From Rallus limicola (Eukaryota > Chordata > Aves > Gruiformes > Rallidae): 64,000 nt of DNA. The stretch is taken from the NCBI GenBank assembly GCA_022605955.1, contig JAKCOZ010000021.1:13008161-13072160 (forward strand), written 5' to 3'. Each line of letters begins with the position of its first letter. Within the stretch, counting starts at the first letter, position 1. Under the pieces are notes generated by a model, which had not been told where the DNA came from, ran no database searches, and saw nothing but the letters and a program-made list of their open reading frames with translations. The position numbers and the translations under genes were made by a program. Of this stretch, positions 46,793-59,093 are shown one piece after another.

Positions 46793-48661
46793 GGGAAAAG
46801 CACAATTATTGTAATTTGGACAATTGGATGCTAAGAAAAAACATCCCTTCTCCTGTTATTCCTCTCTCTGAATGGGCTTTGATATTAAAAATAAAATTTC
46901 AGGAGGCAAAATATATTCAGTCCACTAACACACAGCTGCCTTATATAAAATGACCACTTTAAATACATGTTACAACAGAGTAAATCTCCCTGTCTTGATA
47001 CCACCCTTGGCTGGTCTGGAATGCACTACTTTTTCCTTCCAATTTTCTGTTTTGCCATTAATAAATCAAGATTTCTTCGCCCTGCTCTGCACCTTGGCAG
47101 CTTTTGCAGATCATTAATGCCAAGACAAGGCTGTTAATCTCTTGGTCCCAAGGTACATCGCCCCAATTGCAGAATGAGAGGCTGGGACACAGATGGAACC
47201 CTGCCTGTGGTCACAGAGCAGGGGGATGCACCCCAGGGCCGCATTAACTCCCAGAAATGATCCCATGGGACCCATCATGGCCATCCTGCACTGATAGCAG
47301 CCGGGTGATTGGGGGTGGACCTTGGGATAAATCTCCGTGTGAGGTGTCTCTGCTGAGAGCCCCGTGCTCTGTTCTGTAGCATTTCTGCTGCCTGTGCCCT
47401 ACTTTAGCAGTGGCTTTGCAAAGCAGAGCACCTCCTTCTCTGATATTATCAAGGTCTTAATCCCATTGCTTGGATTTCTTATCCATTCCAGCCCTTCCAC
47501 CCCTAGTGGTACGTAGAAGAGGCTAGCACCTTCACTTCATTTTTCCAGGTCTCTTCCCATCAGAGAAGGGCAAGAACAAAGCTTGGCAATGAAAGGCAAT
47601 TTCTCTGAACCCGGTGGGCGAGTGCAGTGTGGTAAGAGTGCTTTTAAACAAAAAAAATCCAATAACTTCCATATAAATTGTCCAGGAGAGAAAACTTTGT
47701 GTTTTTGACAATTGTAGCTGTTTCAGCATTTTTCTGTGGAAGATGAAAAACTTTTGCATTGAGCAAAACACAGATTTATGATCAATAAAGTGAAGTTTAA
47801 CAGTTTATAGGGGCCATACATTCTTTTTTTTAAAAACTGATATTAAAAACTATTTTTCCCTCCCAACCATGTGAGGAATCCTCTCCAGTGTCAGAGTTTC
47901 AGCATAGTAAAGCAGCTAGCAGAGCACTGTGGATAATTACTGGCTGGGGTTTCCAGCAGGAGAAGTCACCTCCTAAGCCATTGCTTTTTTATCTTCATGG
48001 TCTCATGTGCAATAAAACTCCCTGATTCCCATTAAGATCTGGGCATGGACCTTGAGGTCTGCATCTGGGCTCGCTCAGTGCTTTAGAGAGTTTGGGAGTA
48101 GAAGGTTGCTGCAGGTTCCTTTCTGGACCATAAAGCAAATCCATTCCTGGTAACTCTTCAGTAAGACTCTGCAAGCCTTCCTGTAGCACGAGATACTGGC
48201 AGACAGCAGGCAGCTGTCAGGCAAGCCACAAGTGGTTTGGGAGCTGCTTGCTGGTATGGGGTATGTGTGAAATTTTATTGGCACTGCCTCATGTTGGGCT
48301 GCAGGTGATCAGCAGGCACTGGGGATGACTTCTTCCCTCCTTAGCTCCGGTCTGCAGGAGCACTGAGAAGTCAAATGTTGTACTTCCTGTATTTGCTCCT
48401 TGCCTTTACCTCTCACCAGAGGATGCCCACCTTTGAAAACATGCTTTCCATGTGGACAAATGTGCCAGGAGCAGTTGTGGGGATAGTTAACACAGTAGAA
48501 ACAGAAAAGACTCTTATTCTCCAGAGAACAGACCACAGCAATTGATTATTTCCTATCTCCTACCAGCAAATCACATCCACAGACTGTCTGATAAAAGTTA
48601 TTTGAACTCAGTGTTTACATTCGCCCTAAGATATAATTTTGAGTATAGAATTATTGAGTAT
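46793..48661. other. Unassigned DNA, no gene recognised
   Basis: Includes AT-rich patches at about 47640-47850 and a GC-richer stretch at 47150-47400. A minus-strand 75-codon frame at 48309-48536 is Cys/His-rich but shows no regular zinc-finger spacing. Confidence 0.45.
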
Positions 48662-48710
48662 AGGGCCAATTCTGCTGCCATTAAAACCAATAAGAAATCT
48701 CCCTTGATTA
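48662..48710. repeat. Possible fragment of ancient amniote repeat
   Basis: GGGCCAATTCTGCTGCCATT, then AAAACCAATAAGAAATCTCCC and TTGATTA, has the order of elements expected of an old repeat beginning GGGCCAGATTCTG with CCAATG and CCCATTGA later. It is diverged and short; tentative. Confidence 0.3.
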
Positions 48711-49490
48711 GATATATTGTAGATCCAGAGAGGTGAGATATGGTGGTTTATACTCCTGTTTCCCTGACTATGCATTTCCTACACGTGACAGCATGTGGAA
48801 GCACTAGAATTTCCCTTATCTCTTCAACGTGTTCCTCTCTGTTCAGGACTATCTCAACACAAGATCTACAGCAAAAACTAGGAAAGTGTCCATTACCTGA
48901 CCCAGGCAGGGATTTTGCTTTTCTTTTTGTCTTTTTTCTTTTTCTACAGAGAGTCTGATGAAGCCAATAAATATGTCAAGGAGATAAGTTGGACTAAATA
49001 ATCCCTGAGGTCTGCACAAAGGACAGTAATCGCACCAGTCGGGTCCCCTTCTACCCATATCATGCCTTGAAATTTATCACCCAGTTGTGAGTTTTAACTG
49101 CCTAAATCCCCAGTGAATTGATGGGAGAAGAAAACCTTGCTGAGGTTTATACTGTGGGTCTTAAACCCCTAAATGCTGGTGGCAGCGTTTGCTCCCCATA
49201 AAGCCGTGCCTTTAGTAATTTATACACGTGGAGCTTAGCCTCTTTTCCTCTGTGGAAGTTTGGGCTGGAGTAAGTGGGAGCTCACAGCTGAGAAGTGGCG
49301 CTTGAGGAGGCTCCTGGTGTGCTGCAGTTTCTGTGGAGTATAGGGGCATTTTCACTTGATTAAATCAGCTTGGTTCTTGGAAGATTTGAGAAGTGGCTTT
49401 TAGAGAGTTCTGCCTAAAACTTGCAAGTTTTTCCATTACTTCTGAAGAGAAATTTACACTCAGAAAATTAAAGGACCTGCAAAGCGATAT
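48711..49490. other. Unassigned DNA, no gene recognised
   Basis: A T-rich stretch with TTTTTGTCTTTTTTC lies near 48923-48945. No gene is recognised. Confidence 0.45.
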
Positions 49491-49990
49491 TTTCTGAAGC
49501 AAATACTGACATTATGAGCATCTTAAGCACTTGCACTGCGTCTCTGTGCTAAACTGCATCTCCTGACTGACAAAGCCATCTCCTGCTAAAAGCAACTGTT
49601 ATAAAATTATGACTAGCGCATATATAATGTTTGTGTTTAACAAGATGACAGAAATGCCACCTTAGTAAAAACTGATTATGGTTACAGCTGAACAATTCAC
49701 ATCATGCAAGATTTATAATATTAAGGTTATGCAATCATCTAATCGGAGAGACAAGCCTTGAGTAATAATATGAAATGCATGTACTTCAATCTGCAACAGT
49801 AGATTCATTGCTGGGTTTTATTAGCTCATGCTAGCATTAGGGCTGCATTATCCATTTTGCCATAGTCTAATTCAGCATTTCCATCTGAAAACATATGCAC
49901 AATAAGTGATCTATGCCAAACAATGAAATGGAGACAAAGCCATTTGAGTGACTTCACAGCTATAAAAATATACATCATCTGTATGTCTTT
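49491..49990. promoter_or_regulatory. Candidate conserved non-coding element
   Basis: Long, even AT-rich block. It contains GACTAGCGCATATATAATG near 49611-49629, ACTGATTATGGTTACAGC, GATTTATAATATTAAGG, GCAATCATCTAATCGGAGAG, GAGTAATAATATGAAATGC, GGTTTTATTAGCTCATGC and GCTAGCATTAGGGC. Almost no simple repeat, scattered CpGs, and no open frame with coding character. Among the better CNE candidates. Confidence 0.5.
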
Positions 49991-50087
49991 CGGCAATTCT
50001 CAATACTTTAGACCACATTTCTTTGAGTGCAAACTTTTCCCAAAATAAAGAAAAAGATAGAAATTGCACCTTTTTCTTCCCTCCCCT

Positions 50088-50100
50088 CCCCCCCCCCCCC
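50088..50100. repeat. C13 homopolymer in C-rich tract
   Basis: An uninterrupted C13 follows CTCCCCTCCC. On the minus strand this is G-quadruplex-prone, and assembly length here may be unreliable. Confidence 0.9.
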
Positions 50101-50319
50101 GCCTCTCCTGAGAACAGTAACTTGGGGACTGAACCAGAGCAAGGATCCAACCCATGCATTTCTCATCCCGCACATGGGACACCAGATCGTCTTATCAGTG
50201 GTACACCGACTGTCTGGGCTGTGGCAGGGGTAGCTAAGGGGACTAGAGAATGACTTGAAACTCACTCCTCCCATCCCAGACAAAATTTAAACTGAAAGGG
50301 AATCTCTGTGGTTCTTTAG

Positions 50320-50600
50320 AAGTGAAACGTTGCAGGTATTTTATAAACATTGGATATTTTAATCTGACAAAGAATAGCAGCATATATATGTATAGCAATA
50401 TATATAGAAACTAAAATTGGTTACTTATTGTACAGAAAAGTGGTAGTGTACTCCAGGTTAAAAATAAGCTGGTTTTGGGGCCTGATGCGTTCAGGCATCA
50501 TATTTCAAAGGCACATATTATAAAAGTTGACAAGTGTTTATAATGCAATAATCAAACTAATTGACTGAGATCTCTGATTAAAATGAGACTTTTCATGCAA
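50320..50600. promoter_or_regulatory. Candidate regulatory block
   Basis: AT-rich DNA with short TA runs (50382-50406), then CACATATTATAAAAG, TTATAATGCAATAATC and ACTAATTGACTGAG. The TA repeats lower confidence that this is constrained sequence. Confidence 0.25.
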
Positions 50601-53600
50601 AGCTCAGACTGAGCTTCCCTCTTAACTGCGTGCAGTGGGCTGAATTCACGTTCTCTATCCTGTGCAGGCTTGGATCCTGCAAGGCACCGGGGTCTGGGGG
50701 CATCAGGCAGTTTTGAGAGGACTGGGGACCTTCCTGAACCAAAACCGTTAGGTAGTTAGTTGTTTGGACCCCTACATATGTAGGTGGATACATCAGGCTT
50801 TTGCCACAATCACAGTTCTCAGGAAAAAAAGGGTATTTCAAAAGTAAACAGAAGGAATTTGTGTCCTGGAGTCTGATTTATTATACACACTATATATAGC
50901 TGTCATTAAATGAACAGGCTAACATGCAACTATTCATCACAGGGTGGGGGAATGAACAGGCTATTCTCTGCTTGCCTGGAATTGTTCATATTTCTGAAAA
51001 CTAAAAGCAGTGTCTAGGCAAGGAAAGAATGCCTAAAATGCCATAAGATATTTGATTTATTCTTTTCAGGCATTACCTCTCTATATTCTCCGTGCCTGAA
51101 AACATTATTCAAGTCAATCGATCTTAGAAACTGTTTCTAGCAATCCCCATTTCCCCCAAAACTCCCTGCTAAAGACCTTAATCTGCCTCCCTTTTTTTGT
51201 TGCTATCATTAAAATAGACTCAAATCTGTCTGTAATTTTTGGTTTTACTTTGAAGGTGCATTTTCATCCAGAGATGGTTATTCATCTTATCACTTGTATT
51301 ATCAGCATTTCACTTACGAGCCTGCAAACGGTAAACTGCAATATCCTTTCAACTCCCAGTGAACACAGTTCTCAGCTTGCTCTTTAGTTACATGAGAAGC
51401 AGAAAATAAGTGATGCTGCCTGACAGAAGCAGGTCTCAGGGCTGGTTCAGGGAGATGACTTGAACTATGCAGATTTTTCTTAGCAAAAATTAATTGCTAA
51501 AGAAAACCAGGGATAATTTTAATGACTGAATGAATAGAATTAGGAACTCTTTGTGGATACAGAGAGACACATGATTTAATGAACTAGAAGAAATTACTAG
51601 TGCAACCTAAAAATTACAATCAAAATGATTGTTTCAAGAGAAAATTGGATTTTAGCTAAACTCTACCTTTCATGACGAGGATCCCTTGCCACAGATATGT
51701 GGTTTTCCTCACCAAAATATGGAATTCTTTGGTTGAAATTAAACACAACCTTTTGGCTTTCAGGAAAAAAAAATAGTTCACTGCTTTAGCTGCAAATTGT
51801 GTTATAAAAGCTCAATGTTTTCCAGGGCTTTTCCCATGTCCAGTTCCCAGCCCTGGCTGTCAATTCACCTGTCACATGGCTGCATGGTTTTAAAAATATT
51901 CTCTCTGTAATGAGACTGGGACCTGTGCAATCAATGCCAGCAACTTCCTACTGGCATCATTTTTGCAGGTAAAAAGTTGATAACATGGTTGGGGGAGCAG
52001 GGGAAACCCCCACCCCAGAGCAGCAGGACAGGACCATGTCCCAGTGGATCCCTCCATGGACCTCACTCCATCTCAGCTTCTCCAGCAGCACAGCACAGTG
52101 AAGCACAAGAAGCCACAGTGATGGGGAAACCTGCCCCTGCTAGGCAGGTTTCTCCAAAAAACAGAGTTCTCTGTACCACTCAGCCTGGGGTGGGGGAGGA
52201 GAGGAGGGGCAGGGGGATGGGGTGCATTCAGCTCTGAGCACTGATCATTCCCACTAATGATTAACTCTGATTTTTCCTGCCAGCTCTTTTCCACACCCAC
52301 CCTCAGCTGTTAAGGCTTTGGGGTTTGTTTCTGGGTTGGTTTTTTTTGTCTTTTCCATCTTGGGGAAGGCAAGGAAGAAGGAAGGGTGACAAGGAGACCC
52401 TTTACTGAAAGACAAAGTGGACACAGGGAACGCCATCCCTCGGCAGAGGAGATGAAAGGATGCTGTTATTTGACAGTCAGGGTGCGTGGGTGTCTCCCAT
52501 CAAACCCGCTGACACCCAGTGCTGAGCCACACAAAATACTGGGATGAGGGGGTTAGCAGGGATAAAAGCAGCCATGGCCCTTAGGGCCCTGCTTTCTGCT
52601 CTGCTGCCCTGCCTGATGAATTAAAGGTAGGTGAGGCACAGGCAGAAATACCTTCCTGCACTGTTGGCATGATGCTTTCCTCCTCTTTTCTCCTTCCCCT
52701 GGTAGTCACCAGGAGAGGAAAGATGGGTCTCAGGCAGGCACTTGGCATCAGCTCTGGGCACTCCAGCCAAACCTTTCCAAACCTCCCCAGATGTGTCTTT
52801 CAAAGAGAAACCTCTGTCGTGTCTTCATTAAAATAGAGACAATTTTAAACTGCTGGTTCTTGGCTGTGCAACTCCTCTGTTTCTCTATGGTTTCACTTGA
52901 TAACTTAAAACATAGACCTTGAGTACTTTATCCCATGTAGGCAAGAATACGTGTATGTAGAAGAAGGGGAGGCACCTAAATTTAATTGTAATTAGGGCCT
53001 GCACACACAACAGCACACACATCCCAGAAACAGCACCAGAGGATGAGACCACACTGCAATTGCTTCATGTGCAACAAAAATCCAAGCAAAAAAAAAATCA
53101 AGGTGTTTTGTTCCATTACTGTGGGGGGAAGAAAAGGTCGGTATGCTGACTAACAGACTGTTTTAGGACAAAAGTGATGCCTTTGTGAGTGGGTTTCACC
53201 CTCCCCTATTCTGTTCCTTCCTAATACCCACCCCCACCTAAATAACAAAATAACCTGCAATCCAATTAGTGCTGAGTGTGTATGAAGCAATCACCTTTAA
53301 TAAACAGAGTGGGTAGGCTTTAAAAAATGCAGTCTTGTCCATGACCTTTTCTTAATTTTGTTGGATGTAATCTTCAATTCTGGTCTTTACATTTACCCTT
53401 GTGGTTTAATTAGAATCCATTGCTGTACCACAGCCTCCCTGCTTGTGGGCACACAGGGGAGTGCACACGCACGTGGGGCTTTTGCACGATTTCTCTGCTC
53501 TCCCCAGGAGATGCTGTACTGAACTTCTTTCATGCACGCCCTCAGCAGATGAATGATGACAGAGCCAGTGTGTGGATGCGTGAGTAACATCCTGGTAACA

Positions 53601-54840
53601 AATCAGGATCACAGAGAGGGATTTGTGGCTTTTAAATGGGTTCAGGACTGTAGCATGTAGCTTTGGGGTTTTTTTTTTAAGTTCTGATTTGCTCTTCTTC
53701 CACAGCCATCACCTCATTTCATTGGAGGAGGTGCCATAGAAAGCTCTCGACTCACTGTACAAAGAGAAGTGATCCCCTCTGAGCCCTCTTTTTAATTCTT
53801 TCAGAGCAGACAAAGCAGAAAAGACCTGACAGAAGCAGCATGGACAATAAGCTGCATTTTCCAGAATCAATGGTGAAAAACAGGAAGATTTTGTCTGGGG
53901 TAAGGGGTAGCAGAAGAGGGAAGCGGGGTTTGGAAAGGGGTCAGAGAGAGGATTTTGTCTGGAGTCTTTAAAATGGAAACCAGAATTAGTTATTAGCTCC
54001 TGATACTTGTTTTGACTGCTGTTCAGTGGTCAAATCCATCACGTCTGGGCATCTTTGATTCTGCCATTTCAAGGAGGCACAAACATGTACCAAATACTAG
54101 ATATGAGGGTAGGCAGGTCATGAGGAGTCCTGATGAGCACCCAAGCGCTCTGGGTGCTCCATACCTTCTTGGGCAGGGCACATACCCTACAGTGACTGGG
54201 TGAGACTGGCAACATCCCCTGAGCGTGCCTTACAGATCCAAAAAGGGGGAGCTGAAAGAAGAAGGTCAGTGGCTCCAAGGAACTGAGTGGCAGTCTTACT
54301 AGACCTGCATACATGTTTTCCACATTTGGGGGAAGCAGTTGCCATTCCAAGGAACTTCAATGTGAACATTTATGGACATACCTCTGTGTGAATGGTTCAA
54401 CGAATTCTTTGTGGAGCACCAAGTAAGACTGATGCCCTAAACGCCCTACTTGCTTTCCCACTGTCTTGAATAACTGTAGTTCCATGTTATGCTGCCTTTA
54501 TTGGCAAAAGTAACACAAGAAATTCTCACCTTTGCTCATTTTCCCCTGGCTCCCAGGTTGCCTCTCCTTTCATCTGCCCAATCTAAAAATAACTCCCACC
54601 CACAAAAAAACCCCAACAAAACAAACACAAGGTAGAGGTTGGCATGACTTCCTTAAACATCTCCTCTACCAGATGCAGCATGGCACAGACCCCCAGGCTC
54701 CTCACCTCACCTCACCCTAGTGCCAGACTTTCTGTATCACCCAAAATCCACCTGAGGTGACTTTGAAGTTTGCCCACTTGCTGACTGCCTAAAGAGCTGA
54801 CCTCACCTTGGATTTATGAGCAAGGGGAGCACGTGGAACT
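50601..54840. other. Unassigned DNA, no gene recognised
   Basis: Four kilobases of mixed DNA. GATTTTGTCTGG occurs twice, 64 bp apart (53887-53898 and 53951-53962), and an A9 tract lies near 53089-53097. AT-rich patches at 51480-51680 and 53250-53400 could hold weak elements. No gene, RNA or known transposon is recognised. Confidence 0.45.
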
Positions 54841-55240
54841 AAGTTCAAGAGTTGGTGGTTTCATTTGCATATCAGAGGCCAAAATAAGCAAATAAAAACT
54901 GCCACACAAAACGAACCAGAATTGGAATTGGCTAAACACTTTCCCGTGAAATGGATTTTAGAAGTGACTCTTGAACTCTTCAGTGGAAAGACAGATTCAT
55001 TTTCAATGGAGTTTGATCTTGCTCTTCAGCTTCATTTGTAAGACCAATTACAGAGCATTTTGTACAACAATTACGGGCATTAAAACCACTCTGTTCCATT
55101 TGATGAATTTTAATAGTAATTGAACAGAAGAACCCATCAACTGAAAGACTGTCCAATCAAGTATGCCCACACACTGAACTGTAATTTCCACTCCACAAAT
55201 GTGTAATGCCATTTGAAACTACCAAAATGTCCTCTCCCCA
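54841..55240. promoter_or_regulatory. Candidate conserved non-coding element
   Basis: Begins with an inverted octamer ATTTGCAT at 54863-54870, then GCAAATAAAAACTGCC, GAATTGGAATTGGC, ACAACAATTACGGGCATT and GATGAATTTTAATAGTAATTG. Repeat-free and AT-rich; regulatory function inferred. Confidence 0.4.
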
Positions 55241-56212
55241 CCAACACCCCAGCAGACTCTTGAAGATTTGTTCCAAACCAACTTTATTCCTTGAAACCTT
55301 AAGTACTCAAAAAACCACAGTGACCATGCTCTTGTCTTACAGCTTTGCCCCACAGAGCTTCCTGGAGCTCATTTGACCACAACCTTTGCTGGGAACCCCC
55401 CTGCAAATAACCCTACAAACACCACTCTTTGTGAAGAAAGGCATTTTTTGAGGATTCCCTCAAAGAGACTTTGTAAGAGCTGGGTGGCTGCTTTGTGTCA
55501 TTGTAGGAGTGACATCATCTGGACTCTGAATGTCCATCACATGGACTCTAAATCTGGTATTTACATTTGGGTTTGTTTCAGCTTCTTCCTTTGCAAAGAA
55601 TGTGCAGAATTGTGTGCTGAAGAAATACAGGCCTGAAACAGATCATTTGGTTATGAAGATGGGCCCCTCATATCCACTATAGAATTGACATTTTGGCTAG
55701 AAGAGTCCAGATATATCCCTTTCATATAGTCTCTGGAGGCCACAAGCCCTAAAGAGCCTATAACTAAGGTTAGGAGTCCAAAAGCCACAAAAACAATGCA
55801 GTATGGCAGAGCACAGAAGAGATCAAAGGGGTCACCAGTGTCCTGGGTCTCTGAAGAATGCTAATACATTTCTTAACCTCTGTTGTGAATGTTTTGTTGT
55901 TATTTTTTTTTCCCACTAAACTTGCTGTTTCTGCCTGGGGTTGGCCTGTGCCGTGCTGCAAATTCCTTGAGGGAAGTTGTGCTCCTTATTGGATTTGCTG
56001 GAAATTAGAAGGACAAAAGAACTATTTTGATGAACTTTCTCTCAATGGGATTTCCAAGTTAGCTTGGGAAACAAAAAGAGATTGCTATAGTTTAGATCAG
56101 TGGGAGATAAGTGTCCAACTGTCAGAGCCTTCCTTTGAAGTAGGTTTCTCTTTGCCAGTGGTTGCTACAACTTTAAGTTCAATTTAAAGACAAAAGATGA
56201 AGTATTGGCCTT
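55241..56212. other. Unassigned DNA, no gene recognised
   Basis: Mixed composition with a T-run near 55902-55911. Open frames of 87 and 109 codons (55373-55636, 55858-56187) show no recognisable motif. Confidence 0.45.
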
Positions 56213-56259
56213 AGTGAAGTCAATAAGAGTTTTATCACTCAGAGGCCAGGATTTCATCC
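56213..56259. repeat. Fragment resembling an ancient amniote repeat
   Basis: AGTGAAGTCAATAAGAGTTT followed by TATCACTCAGAGGCCAGGATTTCATCC matches, from memory, the 'TGAAGTCAATGGGAGTTTTGCC...GGGCCAGGATTTCACCC' end of an old reptile/bird repeat. Same class as suggested at 19012 and 60719. Confidence 0.4.
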
Positions 56260-56450
56260 AAGATGTTTGTACAGGCACTAAGTTCAGCATCTGTTGAGAG
56301 CCTCATGAAATATTTATGTTGAGGAGTAAAACTGTAGTGTTTTCTTGCATCTCATTCTGAATACAAAAATGACCCTGTCTCACTGGAAGATCACCACTCT
56401 TCTCTGAAACAAGGATAATTTCACACTCACCTCAGTGTGATCAAATTAAG

Positions 56451-56515
56451 AGAATCACAGAATTTTAGGGGTTGGAAGGGACCTCAAGAGATCATTGAGT
56501 CCAACAGCCAAAGAG
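56451..56515 (-). mobile_element. CR1 LINE, extreme 3' end
   Basis: AGAATCACAGAATTTTAGGG, GTTGGAAGGGACCTC, AGAGATCATTGAGTCCAAC is the inverted terminal 65 bp of a CR1 element, with one clear terminal octamer copy (CACAGAAT at 56456-56463). Everything 5' of this is lost, as is common for CR1. The element lies on the minus strand. Confidence 0.92.
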
Positions 56516-56995
56516 CTACACTGTGTGATTTAATAAGATTTCCTTCATGGCATAAAGCTCATTTTTTAGCTGATAGTTTTCATCTTTGTTTAAAGCTGTG
56601 TAAAAATGAACAGTGGAGGTTTTCCTATAAATGGGAAGATCTATTTCCACTCCAAATAAAATTTCAATCCCTGGTTCCTTAGAGTTAAAAATAGTTGAAA
56701 AACTCCTGCCTTTGAACGCCTGGGAATACAGCTTCTGCTGAAGGTGCTGAAGGTTATGAATTTCTGTACAAGGCAGTTAGTGAAGAGGTGCAAAGTTCTA
56801 CATGAGAAGCAAAGCATTTTTAAAAGACCTGCAGAGTACCTCAGTCTAGTAACAAACCTACCCAAGCCTCTGAAAAGTGGGGAAACACAAACCTGGCGGA
56901 AATTAGGTTTTTTCCCCAAGGCTTCTTCCCCTCTTTCCTCTTAGATGGAGACAAAGTCCAAACAAGAGAGATCTGGGGAGGGGAGAAAGATGGCA
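56516..56995. other. Unassigned DNA, no gene recognised
   Basis: Short overlapping open frames on both strands (56437-56919); no domain and no repeat recognised. Confidence 0.45.
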
Positions 56996-57024
56996 GGGGC
57001 TGGGGGCGGGGGAGGGGGGGGGGG
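56996..57024 (+). repeat. G-quadruplex-prone G-tract
   Basis: Four G-runs (4, 5, 5 and 11 bases) separated by loops of only one or two bases. This is the strongest quadruplex-type tract in the window. Confidence 0.85.
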
Positions 57025-57239
57025 ATAAATGGGGAGATATTTTCAGCGATTCATTTTGAAAAAAACATGCATATAAAAGGCCAGAGAAATGTCTTCTCTC
57101 CCCTCTCTTGGTCCTCTCCCCCTTCCAAATATCATCTCTTGCTTGTCTCATTGTATGCATTTTAGTGTTTCAGCCACTGTCTGCTCTGCTGGGTTGTTTT
57201 TTTTTTCACCCTTCACACACCATCACATGCTGCCTGCCT

Positions 57240-57660
57240 TTTTTTGACCACACTCTGTGTTGCAATAATAATAATAAAAAACTGGGCCTGATTTTAATTT
57301 GTGTAATGTTTTTGTTAAAAAAAATAAAAACTCAACAGCCTAATTAGGAAACCCGTTAAATGGCTGCAATTCAAATATAATTCTATTAAATTCTCCCTGT
57401 AAAGTTAATGTTACAGACTTTTTAACAGATGTTTTAATTAGACATTGTTATTAAAGGGAATACTGTAGAAATTAAAAGCAGGCCCTAAATGTGTTAACAA
57501 AGACACTTTTCTTGCATGGCGTCGATGGTGGCAGAAACATTAGCAAAGAGATTTTGGCAGCAGGTCATGAAAAAAAAAAGAGAGAGAGAAAGAAAAAGTG
57601 TTAAAGGAAACAAAATGCACTAAGAGATATGCATTGCTCAGCTACTATGTGATAGGGGTT
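57240..57660. promoter_or_regulatory. Candidate conserved non-coding element
   Basis: Contains GATTTTAATTTGTGTAATG, GCCTAATTAGGAAACCCG (TAATTA at 57341-57346), GTTTTAATTAGACATTGTTATT (TAATTA at 57435-57440 beside a SOX-like ATTGTT), GTAAAGTTAATGTTACAG, and GCATGGCGTCGATGGTGGC with retained CpGs. An A/AG tract at 57569-57590 interrupts it. Regulatory function inferred. Confidence 0.5.
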
Positions 57661-59050
57661 CATTTCACATCCAGTACCACCTCGGGCCATTGCCTGAGCT
57701 GGAAAGGAGGTGGGGAAGATGCTTCAGCACAGCGCTAATGGTACCACGTGAGGAGCACTGGCACTAATCGGGAAGAGGCAGTTGGTTGAGAGACACTTGC
57801 AGCTTCAAGGATTTCCAAGGAAGCATCAGTGTTGCCAGTTTTTTGAGGCTTTGTCTCATCTGCTGCCTCCGTCTTTTGGGTTGTTTTCTAACTATGAGTC
57901 TTGGAATTTAACAACAGTGTAGGGGTTGTCTTTTTGCAAGATGAGTTTGCTCCCAGCCCTTCCGACTGCAGAGGGTGGGTGGAAAATGCACGTGCTGCGG
58001 GCTTGGAAATGGGAGAACAAAGAAAACCCCACACCTGTGTTTTGGGGGAGGGAGGTACAAGCAAGCTGCATGACATTTTGGGCCCTGCAGATTCATTTTC
58101 TGAGATTTATAATTGTAGGAGCCAATTGCAGGTGAAAAAGGTGAGAAACTGGTCAGACTTCACAAGTCCTTTTCTGCTGGGGTTTGTGAGGGGTGCAGGC
58201 CTGGCAGGCCCCCCATGTCTGCTCTGCCAGGCCACCGGGAAGCCTCCCCAAGGCCCGAAACAGCAGCCCATTGCTTCTTGTACTAATGTCTGCTACAAGG
58301 CAAAGGCATTTCACGGGACTGCTGCCTTAATTGACTATTGTTTCTCCCTGGGTACCCTTGTCTGCTGGTCAGAGCCCCTCCAGGGGGTAATTGAAAGCAG
58401 AAACTAGTAGACTCAACATCAGATGAAATGTAGACAGTTGCATGCCTTGTGTTGGGTGCTTCGATTGTGAATACTTAGATTAGTTGAAAGACAATTGGTT
58501 TGGACCACAGGAAAAAGCAAGGGCATCTATTCCTCAGGAGGCTGCTGGACTTGATGTCTCTGTTCCCAAAGCAGGATCAGCTCTACCTAAAACCTTCCTA
58601 ATAAATGCTCATAAATCCAGCTCTGTTACATCACTTCACCCCTAAACTATTTCTGTGCGTTTATCTAGTTGATGCTAGACCTCAAATTCTTTTCCTGTAG
58701 GCACCCCCCACTCTTCATCTTCACAGCTCTTGAAGGAGCTGAGGAGAGCAGTTAGCACTAGGGGAGACAGAATTTTACAAAGCTTTTCATGGAGACTTTG
58801 CCTTTGTTCTTTCTTGTTTATTCACATGGGAATATAAACTGCATTTTATTTAAGAATACTTTTTTTTCCAGTGCAGTGGAAAGTAATGCATCCTAGAGTT
58901 CAGCCTCTTGCAAAAGGTCAGCTTCATCCTGCTCAGCACTTGTGAAGTGGTAAGAGGATTTGTCCTGGGCTCTTCTAAGCACTGTGGTGAATAATGCTAG
59001 GAGCTAGTGATGGGCAACACTGACACACATGTTTACAATGCCACCAAGGG
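57661..59050. other. Unassigned DNA, no gene recognised
   Basis: A 168-codon plus-strand frame (57901-58407) overlaps other open frames and has no recognisable domain; judged chance. Otherwise ordinary DNA. Confidence 0.45.
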
Positions 59051-59093
59051 CTTTAGGGCACCATAGCCCTAAAGATAGAGTTTGGCTATGGTG
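59051..59093. other. Two competing hairpins
   Basis: CTTTAGGGC (59051-59059) pairs with GCCCTAAAG (59066-59074) over a 6-nt loop, a perfect 9-bp stem. CACCATAGCC (59059-59068) pairs perfectly with GGCTATGGTG (59084-59093), a 10-bp stem over 15 nt. The stems overlap and exclude each other. Role unknown. Confidence 0.5.

Noticed and set aside
48309..48536. Cys/His-rich minus-strand frame resembling a zinc finger
   Set aside because: Cys and His spacing does not repeat and fits no C2H2, RING or LIM pattern I know.
57901..58407. 168-codon plus-strand open frame
   Set aside because: No recognisable domain despite several Cys residues; shadows in other frames.
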